Shown here: positions 1-6,298 of the stretch, piece by piece | How the letters are laid out: every line of letters begins with the position of its first letter | Position numbering within the stretch: position 1 is the first letter of the stretch | IMG/VR virus record: IMGVR_UViG_3300032241_002402 | Coordinates: 1-29,702 of that record | Reading direction: 5' to 3' (one strand) | Origin: a virus | DNA: 29,702 nucleotides | The notes under the pieces: generated by a model | The model's input: only the letters and a program-made list of their open reading frames with translations | Database searches by the model: none | Told to the model about the DNA's origin: nothing | Translations under genes and position numbers: made by a program

Positions 1-156
1 AGGACTTCGGAAATCCTCTTCATTGACAAATGGTATGAGCCCGACGGAAACAAAGTCGGGTTTAGAGAGTATGGCACTGAGGCCCGAGGTCTTGATCTGT
101 CTACCACCACCTGTCAATGCGCCCATCCTGGGCATCCGCTGATGCGCTCAGTATAG
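1..156 (+). CDS. C-terminal fragment of an unidentified protein (5' end outside window)
   Basis: Frame 1 is open from the first base to a TAG at 154-156, giving the last 51 residues of a protein whose start lies upstream. The fragment ends with a Cys/His-rich stretch (TTCQCAHPGHPLMRSV), which could bind a metal, but I do not recognise a family. Codon use and composition look like the rest of the window. It is followed after 16 bases, containing a good ribosome-binding site, by the cell-wall hydrolase gene, so it is probably the preceding gene of the same transcript. The assignment as coding is moderately sure; the function is unknown. Confidence 0.5.
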   Translation, partial: RTSEILFIDKWYEPDGNKVGFREYGTEARGLDLSTTTCQCAHPGHPLMRSV

Positions 157-172
157 CGCCAAGGAGAAGGCA

Positions 173-733
173 TTGAAATCAAATTCAATAACCAACTTAG
201 GTAACATAGCATTCAAGCTGTTGAGTTTTTGTTGTGTAGCAATGGTAATAACTACTGTGACCGTTCACAAGTTGGACGAGCTCAAAAGTACAAATGAAGT
301 ACAGCGTCAAGGATTCATCAGCGCCGCTGAACGCACTCGCCAGCTCGAGTGCTTGACTCGCAATATCTATTGGGAAAGCGCCAGCGAACCTTTTGAAGGC
401 AAAGTGGCAGTGGCCCAGGTCACTTTAAATCGTGTAGCTTCGGGCAAATTTGCTTCGGATGTTTGCGGTGTGGTCTATCAAAAGAACGTGGTGTATGACC
501 GGGTCATATGTCAGTTTTCGTGGATGTGTGATGGTTCAAGCAAGGTGCGACCCATCTATCCAGCACAGTGGAAAGAATCTGAGGAAGTGGCAAAGAAGGT
601 CTTACTGGAAGGTTTTAGACTGCCCAGTTTGAAAAATGCTCTGTACTTTCATGCAGATTATGTAAACACCCAATGGAATAAACCCCAAGTGGCCAAATTT
701 GGAAGGCACATCTTTTATGCGGACAAAATATGA
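173..733 (+). CDS. SleB-like cell wall hydrolase (Hydrolase_2 family), membrane-anchored
   Basis: This is probably a peptidoglycan-cleaving enzyme used in lysis or cell-wall remodelling. Residues about 10-31 form a hydrophobic N-terminal anchor or uncleaved signal. The SleB/Hydrolase_2 domain starts near residue 58 with NIYWESASEPFEGK, where E68 matches the family's catalytic glutamate. It continues with AVAQVTLNRV, the VCGVVYQ and CQFSWMCDG signatures, and the C-terminal ALYFHADY and H-FY blocks, so the domain is complete. The start is TTG; an AAGGAG site at 161-166 with 6-base spacing decides it, as no ATG lies nearby in frame. The gene overlaps the next small membrane protein by ATGA, an arrangement reminiscent of endolysin/holin pairs. 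The family assignment is strong; the role in lysis is inference. Confidence 0.85.
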   Translation: MKSNSITNLGNIAFKLLSFCCVAMVITTVTVHKLDELKSTNEVQRQGFISAAERTRQLECLTRNIYWESASEPFEGKVAVAQVTLNRVASGKFASDVCGVVYQKNVVYDRVICQFSWMCDGSSKVRPIYPAQWKESEEVAKKVLLEGFRLPSLKNALYFHADYVNTQWNKPQVAKFGRHIFYADKI

Positions 734-1044
734 TAATCAAATTAGAAGAATTATTGACATTTGCAAGGACCTGGTTAGAACAGCACTTGCCCAAAGTAAG
801 TGCTGAAACCCTAGGCTGGTTGGCCGTGATCCTGATACATGCGGCCACTATACCAACCCTGTTGGCACTCTTGACCGGACTTAGCGATCGTACACCCAAT
901 CTGGACTTGGTCTTGTTCATGTGGGCCGGTCTAGTGCTCTTGTTCATGCGGGCAGTGGTGCTGAAAGATGCACTCAACATCATCACAATTGGTGTGGGTT
1001 TTATCACACAGGCTGTGCTGATGGCCATGATCCTGTTCAAATAA
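730..1044 (+). CDS. Small integral membrane protein, possibly holin-like
   Basis: A 104-residue protein with a short amphipathic N-terminus followed by three likely membrane helices (about residues 27-48, 57-75 and 82-103). It has few charged residues inside them and ends LMAMILFK. Its ATG overlaps the stop of the cell-wall hydrolase gene (ATGA at 730-733), so the two are translationally coupled. A small multi-pass membrane protein beside a muralytic enzyme fits a holin or a membrane partner of the hydrolase. I see no family signature, so this role is inferred from topology and neighbourhood only. Confidence 0.65.
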   Translation: MIIKLEELLTFARTWLEQHLPKVSAETLGWLAVILIHAATIPTLLALLTGLSDRTPNLDLVLFMWAGLVLLFMRAVVLKDALNIITIGVGFITQAVLMAMILFK

Positions 1045-1048
1045 CAGG

Positions 1049-1077
1049 TTGACCCAAAACTCGTATTTTGTTATAAT
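1049..1077 (+). promoter_or_regulatory. Sigma70-type promoter upstream of the 1109 gene
   Basis: TTGACC at 1049-1054 and a perfect TATAAT at 1072-1077 are separated by 17 bases, the optimal spacing for host sigma70. The element follows directly after the stop of the membrane-protein gene. Expected initiation is about 7 bases past the -10 element, at 1084, which is the A of an ATG (see the 1084 mini-ORF). A near twin with the same GGTTGACC core is found at 21233-21261. It probably drives early or middle transcription by unmodified host RNA polymerase. Confidence 0.85.
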
Positions 1078-1083
1078 AGTAGT

Positions 1084-1125
1084 ATGAATAACAAATACGG
1101 GTTTTCTTATGACAATGCACCTTGA
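1084..1125 (+). CDS. Possible 13-codon leader peptide at the predicted transcription start
   Basis: An ATG sits exactly 7 bases after the -10 element and opens a 13-residue frame (MNNKYGFSYDNAP) ending in TGA at 1123-1125. It overlaps the start of the 1109 gene in another frame. If the transcript begins at 1084 this would be a leaderless mini-ORF, and ribosomes ending at 1125 could reinitiate at or near ATG 1109, which has no clear Shine-Dalgarno site. It could equally be chance. The spacing match with two other promoters in this window is the main argument. Confidence 0.3.
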   Translation: MNNKYGFSYDNAP

Positions 1126-1504
1126 AGGGCCATGGTTAAGTACTACCGGTAAAAAGCGTGGTCCAAAACGCTGGGCGTCAGCCGAGGCTAAAAAATTAGC
1201 ACAACAACGACAAGCCGAATGGGATCGCAAGCTGGTAGAGTTTGAGAAGCTAACTCCACGCTTCAGTACCGGCCCCTACAATGCACCCAAGAAAACCATG
1301 AAGGATTTTATGCCCCGAACACCCCCGGGTCGTGAAACTGTCGCAGTGCCCAGTCAGGACACTGGTTGGGTACCTTGTGTAAAAGTCAAGGACAATACCT
1401 ATACCGGTAGCAAGGTCAAAGGTATTGGTACCATGCACAAGTCAAATGGTGTTCCTATCTTTAGCGATGATGAAGCCAAAGATATTTCTAGTATGCGGAG
1501 ATAA
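1109..1504 (+). CDS. Conserved T4-like phage protein of unknown function
   Basis: A 131-residue, basic, probably soluble protein. The N-terminal half is Lys/Arg/Gln-rich and helical (residues about 15-50). The C-terminal half holds the segment YTGSKVKGIGTMHKSNGVPI followed by FSDDEAKDISSMRR. From memory, this ending is typical of a small protein common in T4-like phages of aquatic bacteria, for which I know no function. It follows a consensus sigma70 promoter and overlaps the 1084 mini-ORF. The stop is separated by one base from the next ATG (1506), so it is probably co-transcribed with the GIY-YIG-like gene. Confidence 0.75.
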   Translation: MTMHLEGPWLSTTGKKRGPKRWASAEAKKLAQQRQAEWDRKLVEFEKLTPRFSTGPYNAPKKTMKDFMPRTPPGRETVAVPSQDTGWVPCVKVKDNTYTGSKVKGIGTMHKSNGVPIFSDDEAKDISSMRR

Positions 1505-1505
1505 T

Positions 1506-2168
1506 ATGACTACCGTGGTCGCTGAATTGAATCTGGATTCATTAGGACTTACCTTAGAACAATTTGCTGAATTTGCCAAAGATAATTTTTGGTATATAAA
1601 GGAACCCAAGGAAGAATGGTCAGCCTACATTAGAGATTTAACAACTCCATGGAAAACTTTTGGACCATTAAGCACTTGGAAAGAAGCAACAGGCCCATTT
1701 AAACCAGGTGTGTATGCCTTGGTATATGATCCTGCCGGCACAATTGATAATCCTATTTTAAGTAATCAAACCATACTGTTTGGCGAATCTACTAGACCGG
1801 CTTATCATAGATTATATGCTCACGTGGGCGCACTTCGTGGCAAATCTACCAACATGAGCGACAAATATCGCAGACACCTGCCGGTGATCAATGAGCATTT
1901 TAAAATCGCCAATTTACGCAACGAATTAAAAAATGTTCGCATACTGTTCAGGCCGCACGAACTCACGGATCCAGACTGGGCCGAAGATCAGGATCACAGC
2001 CGTTTTATGGAAACACAGGCGCACGCCATGTATCATGCTCGATGGGGATATTTTGCACCCGGCAACACAAGAGACTTAGCTTCTGCTTATGAAGTTGACC
2101 GTTGCCGAGAATTTTTGCAAGAAAAAGGTTTTGAAGTATTTAAAAACCCTTCTCTTTTTCCTTTTTAA
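1506..2168 (+). CDS. GIY-YIG-like nuclease domain protein
   Basis: A 220-residue protein whose centre resembles the GIY-YIG nuclease fold. GVY (residues 68-70) replaces GIY, ILFG (90-93) replaces YIG, R102 lies about ten residues later in PAYHRLYAHV, and a candidate metal-binding glutamate is E169 in RFMETQAH. Such enzymes cut DNA as homing or repair nucleases. ATG 1506 is preferred over the longer in-frame start at 1425 because GGAG (1498-1501) lies just upstream and the longer form would run deep into the preceding gene. It sits immediately before an HNH nuclease gene. The family call rests on motif spacing alone; another small nuclease fold is possible. Confidence 0.5.
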   Translation: MTTVVAELNLDSLGLTLEQFAEFAKDNFWYIKEPKEEWSAYIRDLTTPWKTFGPLSTWKEATGPFKPGVYALVYDPAGTIDNPILSNQTILFGESTRPAYHRLYAHVGALRGKSTNMSDKYRRHLPVINEHFKIANLRNELKNVRILFRPHELTDPDWAEDQDHSRFMETQAHAMYHARWGYFAPGNTRDLASAYEVDRCREFLQEKGFEVFKNPSLFPF

Positions 2169-2188
2169 TTTAACTACATAGAAATAAT

Positions 2189-2698
2189 ATGAAAATAAGC
2201 ACATCCACTGATTATCGTATCAATCCACATATCCCGCATCCAGATGATCGTCCAAGATGCAACGTACGAGGCTGTAAGCATCCTGTAAGTATATCCTGTA
2301 CCAAAAAAGATGGAACACCATATTATCGTGCCAGTGGACTATGTGGAACTTGTCACGGAAAAGCTATTGCAAAAAAATATGGGGTTAAACATGCCGGTGA
2401 AATTACAGCTCAGCGCCAGGGATATAAAGGACTATCTGAATATCGAAACAGTACACATCCCTACAGGCAATACCGCAAAGATTATTGCGAAAATCGTGAC
2501 GGTAGGTTGGGCTACACCTGTCGTGTAAAAATACGTATTCCTTTACAATTAGAAGTGGATCATAAAAATGGAAATCCCAAGGATAATCGTCCGCGAAATC
2601 TACAAACTCTATGCTGTATGTGTCACAAGTATAAAACCCATACTCACGGTGATAGCACTACCCCTGGCAGAAAATCTTTAAACCTTAAAACGTACTAA
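2189..2698 (+). CDS. HNH endonuclease with zinc-binding Cys pairs
   Basis: A 169-residue protein with an HNH core in its C-terminal half: LEVDHKNGNPKDNRPRNLQT (D124-H125, N128, N137), then LCCMCHKYKTH carrying the last histidine (H146). Zinc-ligand Cys pairs are C24/C29, C52/C55 and the CCMC cluster at 142-145. This layout is typical of free-standing phage HNH homing endonucleases, which nick DNA and help their own spread between related phages. No strong ribosome-binding site is visible. The stop codon TAA (2696-2698) lies inside the late-promoter-like ACTAAATA that precedes infA. The family is confident; whether it is an active homing enzyme is not known. Confidence 0.85.
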   Translation: MKISTSTDYRINPHIPHPDDRPRCNVRGCKHPVSISCTKKDGTPYYRASGLCGTCHGKAIAKKYGVKHAGEITAQRQGYKGLSEYRNSTHPYRQYRKDYCENRDGRLGYTCRVKIRIPLQLEVDHKNGNPKDNRPRNLQTLCCMCHKYKTHTHGDSTTPGRKSLNLKTY

Positions 2699-2701
2699 AT
2701 A
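2694..2701 (+). promoter_or_regulatory. T4-late-type promoter (ACTAAATA) upstream of infA
   Basis: ACTAAATA matches the T4 late octamer TATAAATA at 6 of 8 positions. It overlaps the stop codon of the HNH gene. Predicted initiation near 2707 would give infA a leader of about 26 bases that includes AAAGGA (2714-2719). Confidence 0.5.
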
Positions 2702-2732
2702 AACTGAGCATATAAAGGAAACTGGTAACCAA

Positions 2733-2951
2733 TTGTCAAAAGAAGATGTAATAAAAATGGAGGGTGAAATTGTTGAAGTCTTGCCCAACACCCAATACCG
2801 AGTTCAAATTGAAAACTTTGAACGACCAATTTTAGCCAGCCTAAATGGTCGCATGCGTATGAATAATATCAAGGTTCTAGCCGGCGACTTTGTAGAAATA
2901 GAATTCAGTCCTTACGATCTCAACCGCGGCCGCATAGTGCGCCGCAGATAA
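2733..2951 (+). CDS. infA: Translation initiation factor IF-1
   Basis: A 72-residue protein, the same length as bacterial IF-1, colinear along its whole length: MSKEDVIKMEGEIVEVLPNT at the start, then a YRVQIEN beta strand, the NGRMRMNNIKVLAGD central block and the PYDLNRGRIVRR ending. IF-1 is an OB-fold protein that binds the 30S A site during initiation. The TTG start is chosen because it restores the canonical N-terminus; an AAGGA (2715-2719) lies 13 bases upstream. The next ATG (2757) would remove the first beta strand. A late-type promoter precedes it, so it may act late in infection. It ends one base before the convergent SGNH gene. The identification is strong. IF-1 in phage genomes is uncommon, and its benefit is unknown. 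Confidence 0.9.
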   Translation: MSKEDVIKMEGEIVEVLPNTQYRVQIENFERPILASLNGRMRMNNIKVLAGDFVEIEFSPYDLNRGRIVRRR

Positions 2952-2952
2952 A

Positions 2953-3564
2953 TTAAAACTCAAACGTTTCAATAAGATATTTGGCCGCTGAATCATGTGC
3001 GGCTTTTTCTGCATGGCCGCCATCAATGTTGAATTGTTTTTCTTTGGCCCAGTGCAGGAATCCGTGTCCTTCAAACAGCATCACTTTATTCCAGTTTATT
3101 AGATTTTTTAACGGACCAATGTACTCGTCTGGATCGCTCAACAAGGTACTGTGTATAACATCATCGTAGTCGAAGGTAAACACATAATCTATGCCTTGTG
3201 TTTTTAAAAATGTCTGCGTCAGTACTATTTCTTTCAAGGCCGAATATACCGGGGTATATTCCCAGCGGCCTGGACCCTGATACCATTGTTCTTCAAATCC
3301 GGCACCGGGCTTGTAGGTCGCCATGCTGGTGGTCATCCAACCATGTTCAGTTCTAAATTCTTGACGTATGGTGGTGGCCCAGTCAATCAAGACCAAATCG
3401 CCTGGTTCGTAGGTCTGGCTTATTACGGTACGAGCCAATTTGTGATTGGAATTAAGTGGCTTAACACGACTTACATATTCACGTCCTAGATATTGTGCTA
3501 TCTGTGCCGGAAATGCGAAATCATCTTTTATGGGACTAGAGCCGTAGGCAATTAATCTACTCAT
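2953..3564 (-). CDS. SGNH-hydrolase-like protein (paralogue 1 of 3)
   Basis: A 203-residue protein related to the products at 4675-5367 and 23942-24616. They share an N-terminal strand ending in a Ser-containing turn (here AYGSSP, S9/S10), then an LGREY-type segment, the LVLIDWATTIRQEF strand (compare the W-T/S-W-x-x-R block in the others), and a C-terminal DGGH (D-x-x-H) followed by AEKAAHDSAAKYL. These are the Ser and Asp/His positions of SGNH/GDSL esterases. It lies one base downstream of the ANL ligase stop (TAG-T-ATG), so the two are translationally coupled on the minus strand. This copy is the most diverged: the GDSF block and the FGSEL segment are not kept. Ester hydrolysis is inferred; the substrate is unknown. 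Confidence 0.6.
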   Translation of the reverse strand: MSRLIAYGSSPIKDDFAFPAQIAQYLGREYVSRVKPLNSNHKLARTVISQTYEPGDLVLIDWATTIRQEFRTEHGWMTTSMATYKPGAGFEEQWYQGPGRWEYTPVYSALKEIVLTQTFLKTQGIDYVFTFDYDDVIHSTLLSDPDEYIGPLKNLINWNKVMLFEGHGFLHWAKEKQFNIDGGHAEKAAHDSAAKYLIETFEF

Positions 3565-3565
3565 A

Positions 3566-4648
3566 CTAATACCTTTCGTTTAACCAGCTACGAGAAACTT
3601 TTCCAATTGGCGGGCTCACTGGAATATGTTCAACCTGTTGCAACAGTTGTGGCCAACAGTATTGACCCAAGCTCACTAGAAAATCTCTAACAGTGTGCGT
3701 ATCAGCTGTGCCAGTGTACAGGCATTTTACTGCGTTTGAGCCAAACACTACACAGTCGCCTATGTCCGGAACAGCCCTGCGCAGTTGACTTTCTAAACTG
3801 GCCGGATTCAGTTTGATACCGCGAACATTGATTTGATCCTTGCTACGCCCAAGAATACGATAATAACCAGCTTCATCCTGCTCGGCCAGATCGCCGGTGT
3901 CAAACCAATCAGTATGGCATACAGTGGGTCCACGCAACCACAAGTGTTGGCTACGAATTTCAGCTTCAACTCCATCTGGAAGACCCACGGTGCCTATGCG
4001 TTGCTCGCCCTCTAGCGGATTGGTAAAACAGTGACTTAGAGTTTCGGTCATGCCAAAGGATTCTACAACTGGTACACCAAACCGTTGTTTGAGATGCAGA
4101 TACAGTTCATTGCTCATGGGCGCACTGGCCGATCTTATAAATCTCAAATGCTCTAACGGCAGGCCGGATACGGTACGTAGAAAGTCAGGTATGGCCGTGA
4201 TAAAGGTGGGTGCATGGTCGGCCATGTGCTTGAGCTCTCGGACTGTGCTGAAGTGTGTTTCAAATCCTACAAATTTAGACAACCAGTACATGGTCTGCCC
4301 GTGTGCGTGCCACAAGGGCATGATGTTTACATAACGATCGTTGCTGGTAAGACTGTAGGTCGCTTGCATCTGGCTCAATTTTAAATCCAATTGTGCCTGA
4401 CTAAAACTACAGAACTTACTGTCGCCGGTGGTCCCAGAAGTGTACCAAAACAAGCGTTCATTGTCGTAGTCACTGCCGTCACGAAACTCTTCGCCCGAGT
4501 CGCGTATTAATAAACTCCAGTCTGCATTGTCCAATAAATATTTTAGTCGTGATTCAGTAGAATCAGGATTGACAATCATGACACTGTAATTTTCTAACTG
4601 ATCAATGTAGTTTTGTGGATTGCGAACGCACAGGACTGCTCGTTTCAT
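3566..4648 (-). CDS. Compact AMP-forming ligase of the ANL (acyl-CoA synthetase/NRPS adenylation) superfamily
   Basis: These enzymes activate a carboxylate with ATP to an acyl-adenylate and usually pass it to CoA or another acceptor. The core signatures are in order: A3 phosphate loop YTSGTTGDSK (residues 69-78), the PLWHAHGQTM region, ESFGMTET (A5), WFDTGDLAEQDEAGYY (A7), GRSKDQINVRGIKLNP (A8) and PPIGKVSR, where K350 is the expected catalytic lysine (A10). Both N- and C-terminal lobes are thus present and active-site residues look intact. At 360 residues it is well short of the usual 500-560, the loss being at the N-terminus. It forms a two-gene minus-strand operon with an SGNH-like gene and is divergent, 26 bases apart, from a second one. 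No carrier protein is visible. I could not predict the substrate. Confidence 0.85.
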   Translation of the reverse strand: MKRAVLCVRNPQNYIDQLENYSVMIVNPDSTESRLKYLLDNADWSLLIRDSGEEFRDGSDYDNERLFWYTSGTTGDSKFCSFSQAQLDLKLSQMQATYSLTSNDRYVNIMPLWHAHGQTMYWLSKFVGFETHFSTVRELKHMADHAPTFITAIPDFLRTVSGLPLEHLRFIRSASAPMSNELYLHLKQRFGVPVVESFGMTETLSHCFTNPLEGEQRIGTVGLPDGVEAEIRSQHLWLRGPTVCHTDWFDTGDLAEQDEAGYYRILGRSKDQINVRGIKLNPASLESQLRRAVPDIGDCVVFGSNAVKCLYTGTADTHTVRDFLVSLGQYCWPQLLQQVEHIPVSPPIGKVSRSWLNERY

Positions 4649-4674
4649 GGTGTACTTATTAACTCAATTTCTCA

Positions 4675-5367
4675 ATGGCAAAAATAGTATCGTTTGGTGA
4701 TAGCTTTGTGTTTGGCTCTGAACTGGCCCACAATGATGATGGTTCTCAGGCTTGGTGTGCCCTTGCGGCTCGTAAGCTAGGCGCTCAATACGAAACACAC
4801 GCAGTACCTGGGTGTGGAAACGATCACATAGCACGTCAGGTCTACAGTCATTTTTCCGCCAAATCAGCCGATACGACCCTGGCAGTTATCAACTGGACCT
4901 GGACACAGCGTTGGGATTTTTACATAGTAGAACACGAATCATGGATTACGTTGGGTCCAACTTGTGTGCCAGAAAAACTCCAGGACCTAGTCGACCGCAC
5001 ACAAGCTGAAGACTTGATTGAGTTTTATCGTGAACGAGCCAACAGCAGTTTACTCTGGAACAAATTTAGAAACTTACAAACTATCTGGGCTGTGCAGGGT
5101 TATTTGGAACGTCGAGGAGTGCGGACCATACAAACCTACATGGATTATCACCTGTTTGATCAAACTTGTCATGCGCCTGATTATATACGAGAGCTACAAG
5201 AACTATTACGACCCCGATTGGAACTGTTTGAAGGTCGTAATTTTGTTGACTGGAGCCGCGAGCGTGGGTTCGCTGTAACTGATCCGGGCTGGCATCCCTT
5301 AGAAGCGGCACATACAGCAGCGTGTGAGCTATGGCAAGATCGCTATGCTCAAGCCTTAAACCGATAA
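4675..5367 (+). CDS. SGNH-hydrolase-like protein (paralogue 2 of 3)
   Basis: A 230-residue protein starting MAKIVSFGDSFVFGSEL; GDSF carries the expected nucleophile S10. A GCGND segment (near residue 45) fits the Gly block, the INWTWTQRWDFY strand follows, and the C-terminal DPGWHPLEAAH supplies Asp and His, though with one more residue between them than the standard D-x-x-H. It is clearly a paralogue of 23942-24616 (shared FGSEL, W-T/S-W, WHPLEAAH). The likely activity is ester or acyl hydrolysis; the target is unknown. It is divergent from the ANL ligase gene with only 26 bases between starts, and I see no good promoter or ribosome-binding site there. Its stop TAA is embedded in the late promoter of the next gene. 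Confidence 0.65.
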   Translation: MAKIVSFGDSFVFGSELAHNDDGSQAWCALAARKLGAQYETHAVPGCGNDHIARQVYSHFSAKSADTTLAVINWTWTQRWDFYIVEHESWITLGPTCVPEKLQDLVDRTQAEDLIEFYRERANSSLLWNKFRNLQTIWAVQGYLERRGVRTIQTYMDYHLFDQTCHAPDYIRELQELLRPRLELFEGRNFVDWSRERGFAVTDPGWHPLEAAHTAACELWQDRYAQALNR

Positions 5368-5370
5368 ATA
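5363..5370 (+). promoter_or_regulatory. T4-late-type promoter (GATAAATA) upstream of superoxide dismutase
   Basis: GATAAATA matches the T4 late octamer at 7 of 8 positions. Its TAA doubles as the stop codon of the preceding gene. The start codon ATG at 5376 is exactly 6 bases past the octamer, where T4 late transcripts begin, so this predicts a leaderless mRNA. Confidence 0.7.
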
Positions 5371-5375
5371 TCTAC

Positions 5376-5918
5376 ATGCGTGAAATTATTGATCTAGTAG
5401 AAGCAACAACTCGTCCAGCCAAACTGGAAACTACTCCTTTGCCCTATACTCACAAGGACTTGGATCCTGTGATGAGTGCAGAAACCATTGAGTATCATTA
5501 TGAACACTTGGCCAAGGGCTATGCTAAAAAATACAATGCAGGTGAAGGTGATCCTGACTTCAACCGTGCTGGCAGTTTTTTACACAACAAATTTTTTCCA
5601 CAACTCAGGGCGCCCAAGGGTGCCAATCGACCCAAAGGTGCTGTACTAGAACTGATTGAATCCAACTTCAAAACCTATGAAGACTTTAAAGCAGCAGTTA
5701 AAGAAACTGCTATGAAAATTCAAGGAAGTGGGTGGGTATATCTCAGTACTGGTGGCGAAATTAAAACCATTCGCAATCATGCAGTCCGTACAGATATTTG
5801 TATGTTAATAGACTGGTGGGAGCATGCTTGGAGCCTAGATTACCAATGGGACAAAGAAAAATATCTAGATAATATCTGGCGCATTATTAACTGGGACGTG
5901 TGTAACGAACGATTATGA
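5376..5918 (+). CDS. Iron/manganese superoxide dismutase
   Basis: It converts superoxide to oxygen and hydrogen peroxide. The sequence is colinear with Fe-type Sod[21 protein letters not shown] near the start, H41 in EYHYEH, H70 in [13 protein letters not shown]-like QGSGWVYL (116-123), and D146/H150 in LIDWWEHAW. All four metal ligands (H41, H70, D146, H150) are therefore present. At 180 residues it is slightly short and carries about 20 extra residues at the N-terminus. ATG 5376 is chosen because it lies exactly at the predicted late transcription start and the longer in-frame ATG (5331) lies inside the preceding gene. It overlaps the Fe-S carrier gene by ATGA, suggesting a joint oxidative-stress function. 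Confidence 0.92.
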   Translation: MREIIDLVEATTRPAKLETTPLPYTHKDLDPVMSAETIEYHYEHLAKGYAKKYNAGEGDPDFNRAGSFLHNKFFPQLRAPKGANRPKGAVLELIESNFKTYEDFKAAVKETAMKIQGSGWVYLSTGGEIKTIRNHAVRTDICMLIDWWEHAWSLDYQWDKEKYLDNIWRIINWDVCNERL

Positions 5919-6241
5919 TAACAGTAACTGACAACGCAGTAGCAAAAATACAAGACATTTTGGCTGAAGAAAATAACCCTAATCTTAAACTTAGAGTTTT
6001 TGTTCAGGGCGGTGGATGCTCGGGCATGCAGTACGGTTTTACCTTGGATGAAGAACAGGCTGAGGATGACTGGGATCTTGACGTTAACGGTGTCAAAATC
6101 CTAGTGGATTCAATGTCGGGCCGATACCTTCAAGGTGCCGAAATAGACTACCGAGAAGATCCCATGGGATCAGCATTTAGCATCAAAAACCCCACGGCGC
6201 AGACCACCTGCGGTTGCGGATCCAGCTTTAGTCCCTACTAA
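5915..6241 (+). CDS. A-type iron-sulfur carrier (ErpA/IscA/HesB family)
   Basis: A 108-residue protein of normal family length that carries Fe-S clusters to apo-enzymes. The three conserved cysteines are C35 in [12 protein letters not shown] and C99/C101 in TTCGCGSSF, with the [17 protein letters not shown] block before the last pair. The first-cysteine block and C-terminal CGCGSSF are most like ErpA. It is translated from an ATG overlapping the superoxide dismutase stop (ATGA). Two radical SAM enzymes elsewhere in the window need 4Fe-4S clusters and could be clients, which is inference. The family call is very secure. Confidence 0.93.
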   Translation: MITVTDNAVAKIQDILAEENNPNLKLRVFVQGGGCSGMQYGFTLDEEQAEDDWDLDVNGVKILVDSMSGRYLQGAEIDYREDPMGSAFSIKNPTAQTTCGCGSSFSPY

Positions 6242-6269
6242 ACCCAATCAGGCCCTAGCAGTATCTTCT

Positions 6270-6277
6270 GGTAAATA
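6270..6277 (+). promoter_or_regulatory. T4-late-type promoter (GGTAAATA) for the first tail-fibre gene
   Basis: GGTAAATA matches TATAAATA at 6 of 8 positions in the 57-base gap between the Fe-S carrier and the 6299 gene. Predicted initiation near 6283 leaves a 16-base leader with an AGAGG ribosome-binding site at 6284-6288. Confidence 0.5.
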
Positions 6278-6298
6278 CAAGCCAGAGGATACACTTTT

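Noticed and set aside
40-63. CCCGAC/GTCGGG hairpin followed by TTT, possible terminator
   Set aside because: It lies inside an open reading frame that continues to 156, has a 9-base loop and only three T residues.
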